Positions 1 through 11,046 of a DNA stretch of 64,000 nt are shown here, piece after piece. This DNA is from Symsagittifera roscoffensis (Eukaryota > Xenacoelomorpha > Acoela > Convolutidae): assembly GCF_963678635.1 (NCBI RefSeq), contig NC_087066.1, positions 59,724,312-59,788,311 on the forward strand, given 5' to 3'. Position 1 is the first letter of the stretch. The number at the start of each line of letters is the position of its first letter. The notes under the pieces are model-generated. The model ran no database searches and had not been told where the DNA came from. It was given only the letters and a program-made list of their open reading frames with translations. Both the position numbers and the translations under genes were made by a program.

Positions 1-639
1 ATCAAATCTGAGGTGAAGAATTCGATCAAAAGAACCGGTTTTGAAACTTTTTTTTGCAGAAGCGGTGACTTTCAAATCATTTGTTAGAAAAATGTTGTCT
101 TTGGGAAGGTTCTAATTTCATTCATCTCACTTTAATTTTTATAGTAGAGAAACCCTAAGGTTTTGGGCAAAGTCCAATTTTTGAAATTTTGTATTCCATC
201 CCGCAGAAGTATAACAAATTCCAACAATTTCAAGCAGCTACCTCCAGCTATAACTGGCTATTAATTATCTCTTTTATGAGACATGAAAATTTTGGTTGAC
301 CTAGTTTTTTTCCATTTTTGTTTGTTTTATTTTTGTTGTTCTGAAAGTCGCGCGAAGCTCCGTTTCGCCTTTAGATAAAAAATTTAGTCGCGTGATTCAG
401 GCTGCTATGGACAACTTTGAAAGTATCGTTGATTAGCATATACCATCTACGTAATCGTTGCTATACATTTATCGTCAGATAAAATTACGGGATATATATT
501 GTTCTTAGTTTATTATTCCTAGTTAATTCACAATCAACCATTAAAAAGTTTTATTCTTCTGAATTTTTTTGTAACTATGTCTGGGGTTAGAAGATTCTAC
601 GCTTCTTAGACAATAGTCGGCTATGCGTGTTTTTAATAG
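1..639. other. AT-rich sequence, no gene recognised
   Basis: No open frame here looks coding. Around 345-372 there is a copy of the dispersed hairpin motif in which a GCGAAGC-like arm meets a TTTCGC arm. Better copies occur near 6590. If 640-799 is an exon, this stretch would include intron sequence of that gene. Confidence 0.5.
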
Positions 640-799
640 GTGTTATCCCATCGAAGAGGTCCTCGGAGTCGATTGTGAACCTTCTGATTTGCCTGCCCAT
701 TGTTACTTCTGTTCTTCAGCTCATCGTGTTCTCGCCTTTCTCTCTGAACCACCATTCAAAGACGACAAAAGACTGGCGCTTCAATGGAAATTTTACTGA
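640..799 (+). CDS. Possible last exon of a gene that begins upstream of the window
   Basis: A T-rich stretch ending in TTTTTAATAG forms a plausible 3' splice site. It is followed by 52 codons to a TGA at 797-799. The frame starting at 641 is rich in Glu, Asp, Lys and Cys, including the segments YPIEEVLGVDCEPSDLPAHC and AFLSEPPFKDDKRLALQWKF. This is much more protein-like than anything else in the first 10 kb, and local GC content is higher than the surroundings. A 65-codon frame in another phase covers the same DNA but is hydrophobic and low-complexity, so I prefer this one. I do not recognise the family. Upstream exons would lie outside the window. Confidence 0.35.
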
Positions 800-966
800 A
801 AAGGAACTTGACACTGTCTCGTAGATATCTAGACACATATCATACTTTTGTTTTCGATTTAATTTTATTTTTACAGATATTTAGCTCGATAATGTTGTAC
901 TATGTGTCGTTGACGCTACGGTGTAAATGTTGTATAAATAGACGTTTAATCATGTATTGAAAGATC

Positions 967-3900
967 TAGTTTTAAGACTTGTGAGAAAATTTGAGTTGTA
1001 ATTGGGAGGTAAATCGATTTTTTAGACGTAAACAATTGTCACAGTCAATTCTTGGAATTAATTTTGCGATTTAAAGTTGAGCGCGTTTTTTGAGAAAGCT
1101 TAGTGCATTTTGCATTATAATCTCAATTTTGATAATGTACAGAATTTAATTTTCTATCAACCGAAAAATCTAATCAAGTTGATTTTTCCTTTTGATTGAA
1201 CTTGCGAATCCTGAGTAATGAAGTAGACTTCTGGTTGATATTGGTTCAGTCTTCCATTTTTTGGTTCAATTCAATTTACTGCTTGATGGTCGAGCTATTT
1301 TTTTGAAGTGGTTATTCTATTGACTCTAAACAACTTTATCATTTACTAGACAATCAGTACTTATGATGGTATCAGATCAGTCGTCTTTTTTTTGTAACCA
1401 AAGAAGCATATTGCATTCCAGTTTTTGGACAAAATTGTTTGTGCATCTATCTATTATATATTTAAATGCGGGCTTCACTATCTCGCCGCTTAAGCCTTTT
1501 AAACGTATTAATTTTGCATGTTAAACGAAAGAATTTTTCACGTTTTTCAGTTTGTTTTCAGAGTTTATTTCACCAATTTTGAAATAAGCCACTGAATAGT
1601 GGGATGCTTTCAATGTTTCCCCTGAGGTTGCAATATTGGTCTCCAATTATGAATACCGAAATCTTATAAGTTTGCGAGATACGACGATTTTGTAATTTAT
1701 TCAAAAATTTTCAGAAAACTTAATATCAAAAATATCAAATGTTCAATTTCTCAACCCTGTAGTTGAGTGCTGTCAGGGTTCTCTCAAGAATTGCAACTCT
1801 TGCCTTAAAACATGACTGCTCCTATCCTTGTAGTTTTCGAGATATGAAGTGTTTTATGTTTTTTTTATTTTTAAGGAAAACTTAGATTTTAATAATTCAA
1901 CAGAACTCAATGTATTTCGCTTTCCTAAATATCACGTTTTTCTGATTTTTCAAAAATTTTCGAAAGAAAAAAATTTGAAAATATCGACGCATTGGTGGTG
2001 AAGTCAGGTTGTTACCAGTCGTTGCATATGTGGCCTTCACCCTAAAAAGAACCTTCAAGTTGAATTTTGTTGTGCAATTTTTGAATTCAAAGCATTGTTG
2101 GATGCCACCGTCTAATGTTATGATTGTATTTTTTTTCCTAGTTTTTTTTTCAAATATCAAGTTTTTTTTCCTTTTTTTGTTCGGATATTTTAAATCGGCA
2201 CTGAAGTCTATGCTGCTTTAATATTAACTAGCATGTAACGCTTCTCAGGTGGTTCAAACAGATTAATAAACAAATATATACACATCTGTTTTACATGCTA
2301 GTTAATATTAAAGCAGCATTAGCTACTTTAGTAACATGCTAGTTAATATTATAGTGATTTAAATTATCTGGTCAAAACGAACAGAACTTGAAACTTAAAA
2401 CGCATTTTTCTCAAATTGGGTTGATTTCAGGTGAAAAACGATAAAGACAAAACTTGCTTAGAATTCAGATATAACATGCTTTTGAAATTGAGAAATGTCA
2501 ATTGGAAGAATTTTTCTTTGCAAATTTTATGTATTTTTTTATTTGAACGTTTATGTTGCAATTGATCGAAAGCTCTGCTTCGTCTCTGTGACAAGTAGTG
2601 GTTTCAGAATACGAATTTCAGGTGGAAATATCGAAATGTAGCATTACCAAGAATGCTCGTGAATGTGCGAAACCGTAAGTGTTCAGAATGTCCTTTTAAG
2701 TTACTGCCCTTTTAATTATGTTTACAAACTACAAACATCGCTTAAACGACTTGAATAATAATGAAACTAAATATCCATACTGCGGATCTGATAAAAAGAA
2801 ACCTTTATAGTTTTTGTTATTCCAAATTTGTTTGAGTCAGAATAGTAACATCAAATTTCAAGCAGTTTGTCAGTTTGAGGCAACTTTCTTTTTAAAGCAT
2901 ATTATTGTGAATGTTTTCAGTTGCCTCACTTTTCTGTCTATGACAGCGTAAATTTTTTGTAGTAAATTAATTTTTTCGGGCGAATATAGTTTCTTTTGAA
3001 AAACAACTTTTTTTGCGTTTTTATTCCTTCGACAATCCCACGACGGGTAGAAACTTTGACCTTGGGTGTTCTTGTTTTTTCCAGAGCTTCCAAGATAATT
3101 CAAAGATATCCAGTGTACTATGCTTATTGCCCTTGCGAAAGCAATGATATTGGAACCGGGTACTAGACTTTTTTTCCGTAAACAACTTTGTCCACAGATT
3201 TCAGCATGCATGAGGTACACGACTTGCATGCAGAAATGCGCTCATTTGTCTAATACTCTCACTGTGCGCCCTTATTAGTGTTACTGCAATAAATTTGCGG
3301 TTCAAATTGTTACATGATTTTTCTTCGGTATTTTATGAATTTTCGATTTTGTCGCTTTCGGTTTACTTTTTGTCGGCTTAGTTTCCGCTTTGATAAATCA
3401 CTTATTTGAATTTCATCTTTTTTCTACAATATAGTTCTAGTTTTAAGACAGGTGAGAAAATTTGAGTTGTAATTGGGAGGTAAATTGATTTTTTAGACGT
3501 AAACAATTGTCACAGTCATTTCATGGAATTATTGGAATGCTTTTTGCATTATAATCTCAGTTTTGATAATGTACAGAATTTAATTTTCCATCAATCTAAA
3601 ATTTTAATCAAGTTGATTTTTCCTTTTAATTGAACTTGCGAATCCTGAGTAATGAAGTAGTCTTCTGGTTGATGTTGCATTCCAAAGAAGCATATTGCAT
3701 TCCAGTTTTTGGACAAAAGTGTTTGTGTATCTATCTATTATATATTTAAATGCGGGCTTCTTTATCTGGCCGCTTAAGCCTTTTAAACGTATTAATTTTT
3801 TTTCAGTTTGTTTTCAGTGTTTGTTTCACCAATTTTGAAATTAGCCACTGAATAGTGGGATGCTTTCAATGTTTCCCCAGAAGTTGCAATATTGGTCTCC

Positions 3901-5912
3901 AATTATGAACACCGAAATCTTATAAGTTTGCGAGATACGAAGATTTTGTAATTTATTCAAAAATTTTCAGAAAACTTAATATCAAAAATAATCACAAATG
4001 TTGAATTTCTCAACCCTGTAGTTGAGTGCTGTCTGGGTTCTCTCAAGAATTGCAACTCTTGCCGTAAAACATGGCTGCTCCAATCTTTGTAGTTTTCGAG
4101 ATATGAAGTGTTTTTTTGTTTTTTTAATTTTAAGGAAAACTTAGATTTTAGGAATTCAACAGAACTCAATGCATTTCGCTTTCCTAGATATCACGTTTTT
4201 CTGATTTTTCAGTAATTTTCGAAAGTGTTGAATTGCAAAAAAATGAAATTGTCGACGCATTGGTGGTGAAGTCAGGTTGTTACCAGCCGTGGCATATGTG
4301 GCCTTCACCCTAAAATTGCTCAAGTTGTCGAAATTGACCTCTAAGGTTTTAAAGTTTTTTATTAATCCGAGAATTCAAATTAAAAGGCAGTTTTTAAATT
4401 AAATACGCTGGATTTATCTAATGATGGTGGAAATTGATATCTTTACGGACTAATGAATAGAAAGAACTAAGTTGAACAAAATTCTCAATCTTTAATTCAG
4501 TACGGAGATCTGAAACCCAGTAGTTTTGGTGATTTAATTCGAAAAGAACCTTGAATTTGAATTTTGTTTCGCAATTTTTGAATTCAAAGCATTGTTGGAT
4601 GCCACCTCTATTGTTTTGATTGTATTCTTTTCCTAGTTTTTTTTTCAAATATCAAGTTTTTTTTTCGTTTTTCCGGATAATTTAAATCAGCACTGAAGTC
4701 TATGCTGCTTTAATAATAACTAGCATGTAACGCACCTCAGGTGGTTCAAACAGATTAATGAACAAATATATACACATCTGTTCTACATGCTACTTAATAT
4801 TAAAGCAGCATTAGCTACATTGGTATTTTAAATTATCTGGTCAAAACGAACAGAACTTGAAATTTAAAAGGCATTTTTCTCAAAGTGGGTTGACTTCAGG
4901 TGAAAAACGATAAAGACAAAACATGCTTAGAACTGAGATATGACGTGCATTTGAATTTGAGAAATGTCAATTGCAAGAATTTGTCTTTACAAATTTTATG
5001 TATTTTTTATTTGAAGCTTAATGTTGCAATTGATCGAAAGCTCTGCTTCGTCGCCGTGACAAGTAATAGTTTCAGAATACGAAGTTCAGGTGGAAATATT
5101 GAAATGTAGCATTACCAAGAATGCTCGTGAATGTGCGAAACCGTAAGTGTTCAGACTGTCCTGCTAAGTTACTGCCCTTTTAATTATGTTTACAAACCAC
5201 AAACATCGCTTAAACGACTTGAATAATAATGAAACTAAATAACCATGCTGCGGATCTGATAAAAAGAAACATTTATAGTTTTTGTTATTCCAAATTTGTT
5301 TGAGTCAGAATAGTAACATCAAATTTCAAGCAGTTTGTCAGTTTGAGGCAACTTTCTTTTTAAAGCATATTATTGTGGCTGTTTTCAGTTGCCTCACTTT
5401 TCTGTCTATGACAGCGTAAATCTTTTGCAGTCAATTATTTTTTTCGGGCGAATATAGTTTCATCTTTTGAAAAACAACTTTATTGCGTTTTTATTCCTTC
5501 GACAATCCCACGACGGGTAGAAACTATGACCTTGCTTGTTTTTTCATGAGCGTTCAAGATAAATCAAAGATATCCAGTGTACTATGCTTATTGCCCTTGC
5601 GATAGCTAGGGTGTTGGAATCGGGTACTAGACTTTTTTCCCGTAAACAACTTTGTCCACAGATTTCAGCATGCATGATGCACACGACTTGCATGCAGAAA
5701 TGTGTGTAGTTCATGTATATTTGCGCTCATTGGTCTAATACCCTTACTGTGCGTCCTTATTAGTGTTACTGCAATAAATTTGCAGTTCAAATTTTAACAT
5801 GATATTTCTTTGGTATTTTTCGAATTCGGTTTTACTTTTACGGCTTAGCTTTCGCTTTGTTTTTACCATCCGGATAAATCATTTATTTAAATTTTAACGT
5901 TTTTTTACAATA
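967..5912. repeat. Direct tandem duplication of a ~2.47-kb non-coding unit
   Basis: Unit 1 (about 967-3433) and unit 2 (about 3434-5912) run in the same order. Both open with a segment containing GAGAAAATTTGAGTTGTAAT, continue through one satellite-like monomer (1740-1850 and 4000-4110), an inverted repeat (2211-2318 and about 4690-4810), and end near CTACAATATAGTT. They differ by many substitutions and several indels. For example, unit 2 lacks part of the 1240-1400 block, so the duplication is not recent. Short frames inside are interrupted differently in the two copies, which argues against coding. I see no gene in it. Confidence 0.85.
2211..2353. repeat. Inverted repeat with 28-bp arms (small foldback/MITE-like)
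   Basis: The arm at 2211-2238 (TGCTGCTTTAATATTAACTA, then GCATGTAA) is the exact reverse complement of 2291-2318, with a ~52-bp spacer. A further half-arm, CATGCTAGTTAATATTA, follows at about 2336-2352. The second unit of the surrounding tandem duplication carries the same structure at about 4700-4810 with decayed arms, so it predates the duplication. Confidence 0.75.
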
Positions 5913-7075
5913 TAGTTGCTTTTTTTTTCTGATTTACCTCTGCTATTTCAAGTGATTTCGGCCTATATTTTATCGGCTTTGTGACGTAATTCCAAGTTGT
6001 TTCAATGGACTCATCTTTTAATGCTCATCTGTGGATTGAACAAAATGCTAAACATCTTAATAGAAATTATCATTCAATTTTTTCATCGCCTTTTTTGTTT
6101 TTTCTTTCTTTTTCGGCTTGATAGGTGTCGGCCTATATTATATGGGCCTCATATTGCGTCCATTGACGATCGAAAAAAGTGTGTGTTTGCGTGTCTGTCT
6201 TTTGAGGGCGAGGGGGGCTTAATAACTTCTTATTAGTCATAATTTTTTTTTTTTTTTTTCAATTTTTTTTTTCTTTTTTTTTTTTGGTTTCCTAGGTTTC
6301 GGGCTATATTATATCGGCTTAGTTGTCTCATATGACGAGCAAATGATGTTTTTCAAGTGTTTCGAGGACGACGGGGACTTTTCATGAGTCTTAATTCTTG
6401 TTGATTATTTTTTTGGCTTAATAGGTTTCTGCCAAGGTATTTGTTACCGCTTGGTAAATTGTTTTCCAATGATAATTTCGCAATTTTTTTTGTCTCGGCA
6501 TGTTTTTGTTTCAAGACTAGCCTTTTTCATTATAATACATCTAGTTTTTTGACATTTTCGATTTTTTGTGTTGTATCGCAAGTGGCGTGAAGCTCAGCTT
6601 CGCCTCCGTGTAAAGATCTTTTACTCAAATTGGTTTTAGAAAAAGTCTTAATTGTGGTGAAATATTCGTTTGACATCTGTTTTTTTTTCATTATTATCAT
6701 CGAGCAGTTTGTTTGATTTGTATTGTGTTCTTAAATTAACGAGGTGCAGACAGGCTTCTGCTTTTGAAAGTATCTACACGAAATGTCAAGTTCTAAAACA
6801 CAAAACGGTTTTCTATAGCAAAAAAATTGTATTTGTTCGAAGTAGATTCTACCAATTGGTAAAGAATTAACTCCGCATAGTTAATAGACTGTGTAAATAT
6901 GTTGCTTGTAAGTTCTTACGATGAGAAATAATTTTTTCTTCTTCTTGCTAATTAGATTTACTTCTGGTAGATTCGTTGATTGACGTTTTTTTTCTCCAAT
7001 TTACGGCAATGCTGAGGTTTGTTAACCAGGTTTTGCTTTAAATGTCGGATTTTTTGTTCTGGTAGTTACTTCCCA
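5913..7075. other. AT-rich repeat-derived sequence, no gene
   Basis: Long T runs (6240-6285) and degraded pieces reading CGGCCTATATTATATCGGCTT recur at about 5960, 6130 and 6305, which suggests a decayed short tandem or dispersed repeat. At 6590-6612 there is a clear copy of the recurrent hairpin motif (GTGAAGCTCAGCTTCGCC). No coding signal was found. Confidence 0.5.
6574..6618 (+). repeat. Dispersed hairpin motif (GAAGCT-C-AGCTTC type)
   Basis: The core is CGTGAAGCTCAGCTTCGCC, preceded by GTCGCAAGTGG and followed by TCCGTGTAAAG. Relatives occur at 345-372, 2564-2592, 5033-5063, 10429-10490 and 17955-18010. Each has a short GC-rich palindrome in AT-rich surroundings followed by CTCTGTG or similar. 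The recurrence suggests the conserved end of another transposon family rather than a host element. Confidence 0.5.
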
Positions 7076-7275
7076 CAGGGATATCCTACTTGGACTGTGA
7101 TATGGTGACGTGCTGCGGCAAGTATCGTGTCACGAAAGTTCCGCTCTGAGGCGTTTACATCTTGCTGCGATGGTTACTTTGCTAAAACGTGTCAGTTTTT
7201 TTTGTTAAATTATCCCCATCATTCCTACATTCATCAACGGAGCGAACCGACAGTCATTAAAATTTTGACAGCTGG
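7076..7275 (+). repeat. Dispersed repeat, uninterrupted copy
   Basis: This segment matches 9580-10190 once the inserted element there is removed. The shared landmarks are GGCGTTTACATC, the TGCTGCGGCAAGTAT/TGCTGCAGCAAGTAT pair, and a distal block with CATCATTCCT followed by ATCAACGGA and GCGAACCGACAG. The two copies are about 80-85% alike by eye. The 64-codon frame here (7127-7321) is not preserved in the other copy. Confidence 0.65.
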
Positions 7276-7949
7276 TCTTAAAATCGACACTGGACGGTAC
7301 GAGTTTAAAGAAAAGATTTGAGATCTTAGTTTCGTTTTGGGAGGGTATCGCTTAAGAGCAAAAGTAAAATTAATTGTTTAAATTGCTCTTGAAATTGGTC
7401 CGAAATGTTCGAGGTGGACTGTGCATAGACCATCCGGTCGTAATGCTTTTTAAGGCTTTGCCACTTGGATGTTATTCTCAGTTTCCAGAAAGATAAAACT
7501 TGGTCAATCTTCGAGGCTACGTTAATGGGTTTTTCCTATTCAACTTATCACTTTTGTGAATTTTCATTATAGTATAGTATACGTTTAAAGCATTTGCAAT
7601 GTCTACCGACCGATAAAGTTTTTTTACTATTTATCCATAGTTTAATTGGCGCTTAACGTGACACATGTTTAAGAAGTCGCCATGTTGATCTGCTTAAGGT
7701 TTTTTAACGCATTATTTTTTCATGTTTAACGAAAGAATTTTTTACATTGAAACTATCGTGTATTGAAATGCTTGAGAAATTTTGTTTGGCATATATTGAA
7801 GACGTCCATGTGTTGGTCTGTTAAAAGGTCAAAACAATGCAAGGGTTGAAATGTTTACTCAAGTCGGCGTTTCAAAATCTGTTGGAGCGCGTCTACTCCA
7901 ACTCGGATTTTTTCCAATTTTCAAAAACTTCCCAAGCTTTGTTTTCACA

Positions 7950-9225
7950 ATATATTCAACTAAAGTTGAAACTCTCAACCCTTAGTGTGGTTCTGTTAGG
8001 GTACACTCAGAGGTTGCAAATCTAGCGTCTAAGTATGACTGCTCAATTTTTTTGTTTTTCGAGATATAGCGTTTTATCAGATTTTTTCAATTTGTTTTTC
8101 AAAAAACAGAAAAAATAATCGATTTTGAAATTCTCAATCCTATACTAGGGTGCTGTCAGATTACACTCAGATGTTGCCAATGTGGCGTCCAGATATAACT
8201 GCTCAATTTCTTTTTGGTTTTCGGGATTTTTTATTTTTTCGTTTTTTTTTCGAAAAAATTAGATAAAGAAAAATTAACCGGACTTAAAATTCTCCCGATT
8301 TTGGGGTGATGTCAGTGTACACAAAATCTGGCGTTCAAGTATGACTGCTCAAATTTTTTTGGTTTTCGAGATATGACTTTTTTATGATTTTTTCTTTAAA
8401 AAATTAGAAATAAAAAAACTAACCGAACATGAATTTCTCAACCCTCTAGTGGGTTGCAGTCAGAGTAAACTCAGAGGTTGCAAATCTTGCGTTCAAAATT
8501 GACTGCTCAAATCTTTTTGGATTGCAAGATATGGCGTTTTTTGTGTATTCGTCAACTTTTTCAAAAACTTTAGATACAAAATAACTAACCGAACTTGAAA
8601 TTCTCAACCCTATAATGGAGTGCTGCCAGGGTACACTCATAGGTAGCAAATTTGGCGTCCAAGTTTAGCTGCTCAAATGTTTTTGGCCATCAAGATATGG
8701 CTGAATGTATGAGTTTTTCAATTTTTTTTCAATTGTTTGATATAAAAATTAACTGTCAGAACGTAAAATTTTCAATCCTATGGCGGTCACTTGTCATATA
8801 CACTTCTGCGTTGCAAATCTCGCCTTTAATTATGAATGCCTAATACTAACGAGATAAGGCAATTTTAACGCTTTTTCATTTTTCTTTTTAAAAAACCTGA
8901 ATTAAAAAAGTAAAACTAACTGATCTTGAAAATCTAAACCCTATTGGTGGGATACTGTCAGGGTCTATTCGTAGGGGGGACTGTCTGAGTAAAAGCCTGG
9001 CCTCTAACTTTGAGTGCTGAAATCTTTTTTCCTTTCGAGATGTGGCGTTCATGATATTTCAATACTTTTTCAAAAAAGTTTATTTAAAAACAATCAACAT
9101 AGATTGAAATTCGCAACCCTATGAAAGGATGCTGTAAAGTACAATAAAAGGTAGCAAAGCTGGCCTCTATTTTTATCTGCTCAAATCATTTTGGTTTTCG
9201 AGATATGGTGGTTTTTATGAAATAG
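7950..9225. repeat. Diverged tandem (satellite-like) array, monomer ~160 bp, eight units
   Basis: Each unit carries, in order, a TTGAAATTCTCAACCCTA-like start, GGTGCTGTCAGGGTACACTC, GAGGTTGCAAATCTGGCGTC, AAGTATGACTGCTCAAAT, TTTGGTTTTCGAGATATGGC and an A/T-rich spacer. The CTCAACC landmark or its variant falls at 7973, 8133, 8292, 8437, 8603, 8771, 8933 and 9111, giving spacings of 145-178 bp. Units are 70-85% alike. Single monomers also sit inside each unit of the 2.5-kb tandem duplication (near 1750 and 4009). Short frames on both strands here are by-products of the repeat. Confidence 0.85.
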
Positions 9226-9579
9226 AAACCCCTGATAGACGAGCCCAGTTTATCTTCACGGTTGCATTAAATGTCGCTGTTTCTTGACGCACCGTAAGTA
9301 CGAGTCCTGTGCTAGTTGAAACTAATTGTGTGGGTTCCTACTTCGGACTTGCTGCCATTTAATTACTGGACCGTTTTCCAGAACTTACTGGACAACGTAT
9401 GGTGATTAGAAGTCTGTAGGAATTCTCGCCATTTCTTTTTTTTGTCTTAAGAAGTTTTGGCCATAATCTCTTCATTTGAACGCTTGAAAAAGTTCGGAAT
9501 TGTTAAAAATTCCGGTTTGATTTCTTTGTTGAGCAAGTTTTGTTCTTCGTTGGTGGCTGGAATAATGAAGCGATGCCGG

Positions 9580-10190
9580 CCAGCCAAATTATTGTTACGT
9601 GCTGCAGCAAGTATTGTGACGCGAAAGGTTCGTTCTGCGGCGTTTACATCGTGCTGCAGTGGTTTCTTAGCTAAAAGCACATGTTCATTTGTGAAACGGT
9701 TCCAACCAGGGTTACCACTTGGTCAGATTTTTCTGACCTATCAGAAATGGTCAGATTTGGTCAGTTATTTGGTCGGAGGTCAGAAAAAGTCAGAATATAT
9801 GTTTATTTGCCATGATACTTGTTTTTTTCTTGTTACTAGTGGTTCACTTTCTGGCAACTCGGCATAAAATCACATTTTTGTTTTTCAGAGAGATGGGTGT
9901 CGTGTTCAGACATGAGCAGGAATCCAATAATGTCATTTCCACGATGTTTAAATAAACATTTCCTTGAAATTCAACGTTAAACGTTCACAAAAGTTTTTTC
10001 ATAGTTGTAGTTCAGATATGAAAAAGGTCAGCAAAATGGTCAGTTTTTTGATGATATCTGTGGTCAGATTTTTGATCTGAACGAAGTGGTAACCCTGGTT
10101 CCAACCTGCTTTTTTAAAATTAATGGAAAGACGGCACTTTTGGGCCCATCATTCCTGCTTCTATCAACGGAACGAACCGACAGGTGGAGA
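9580..10190 (+). repeat. Dispersed repeat, copy interrupted by a MITE
   Basis: This is the second copy of the repeat at 7076-7275. Homology runs 9590-9706, is broken by the element at 9707-10097, and resumes after it through CATCATTCCTGCTTCTATCA and GAACGAACCGACAG. The uninterrupted copy acts as an empty-site reference for the broad region of insertion. Confidence 0.65.
9707..10097. mobile_element. hAT-superfamily non-autonomous element (MITE) with perfect 8-bp target duplication
   Basis: The 391-bp element begins CAGGGTTACCACTT and ends AAGTGGTAACCCTG, a perfect 14-bp terminal inverted repeat. It is flanked on both sides by GTTCCAAC (9699-9706 and 10098-10105), an exact 8-bp duplication as expected for hAT transposition. 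Internally, GGTCAGATTT-like motifs recur near both ends, resembling subterminal transposase binding motifs. It has no transposase. The exact duplication and intact termini suggest a fairly recent insertion. Confidence 0.9.
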
Positions 10191-10199
10191 ACAGATAAT

Positions 10200-11046
10200 T
10201 TTTGAGCATTTTTGCATTTCAAGGGGCCGTTCTAATGGTTCTATTTACCAGCTCCTATTTCAGTATATTAGTTTTATTGTTTTTGCCTATTTTTTCTCTT
10301 TTTTCGGCCTAAAAAGTTTCGGCTTATAGTATAACGGCTGAGAGGCTTCTTTTTTTGATGATTACTTAATATTCAATTGTCTTAATTTTTGGCATATTTT
10401 CTACCGCTTTTATCTTTCTTTTTGTCGCAAGTAGTGGGTTTTATCCTAAGTAATGCGATGCTTCACTTCGCCTCTGTTTGTAAAATTTATGACGGCGCAG
10501 GTAATTCTGTCCCAAGATTTCGATTTTTTTTGTCGGATTTTTAATTTGCTATTTTTCAGATTTGCCGGTTCATGTGCAAGTAATGAGAGTAATTCATTTT
10601 ATTGATCGCCTATGTGTTAAATTTTGTTTCTTGATTTTCCGTTCTTAAATCAGGTGTAAATTTTTCAGAAATCAGACAAGTGTGCCGTTTTTTTGTACTT
10701 GTGCGTTCTTTCAGATTGATTTTGAACACTTTTGTCAACATTTCTGGTATTTTTCCAAATTTTGCCAGCTGAATTTCATGTCTCACATATTTTTTGTTAT
10801 AAACAGACTGTCGACAATATTTAGTTTAAAAACACAATATCAGAGTCTTCCGTGCTTATTGCTCAGCATTTTCCTTTTCTGCACTCCTTTGAAACGTTTT
10901 TTTTCTTAGTTTTAATGCAATATTTTGTTATCTGAGTTGAATTATTTCGCAGAAACTGCAATTAATGGTTTAATAACCTATCACCTTTACGACACTACCT
11001 TTTAAAGCCAGTTTTGAACAGATTATGTGACTCTTTGAGATTTGAA
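10200..11046. other. Region upstream of the acyl-CoA oxidase gene
   Basis: AT-rich, with one more hairpin-motif copy near 10455-10490. No coding exon was recognised. The gene's promoter and any 5' non-coding exon should lie here. The sequence TTTTGAACAG at 11012-11021 could be a 3' splice site just upstream of the first ATG, but I cannot tell whether it is used. Confidence 0.45.

Noticed and set aside
7950-9225. The satellite array considered as a CRISPR array
   Set aside because: The whole ~160-bp monomer is repeated with gradual divergence, there are no short identical repeats with unique spacers, and the genome is eukaryotic.
9457-9867. 136-codon plus-strand open frame
   Set aside because: It runs from an old dispersed repeat straight into the hAT MITE at 9707, so the frame is a chance fusion across an insertion boundary.
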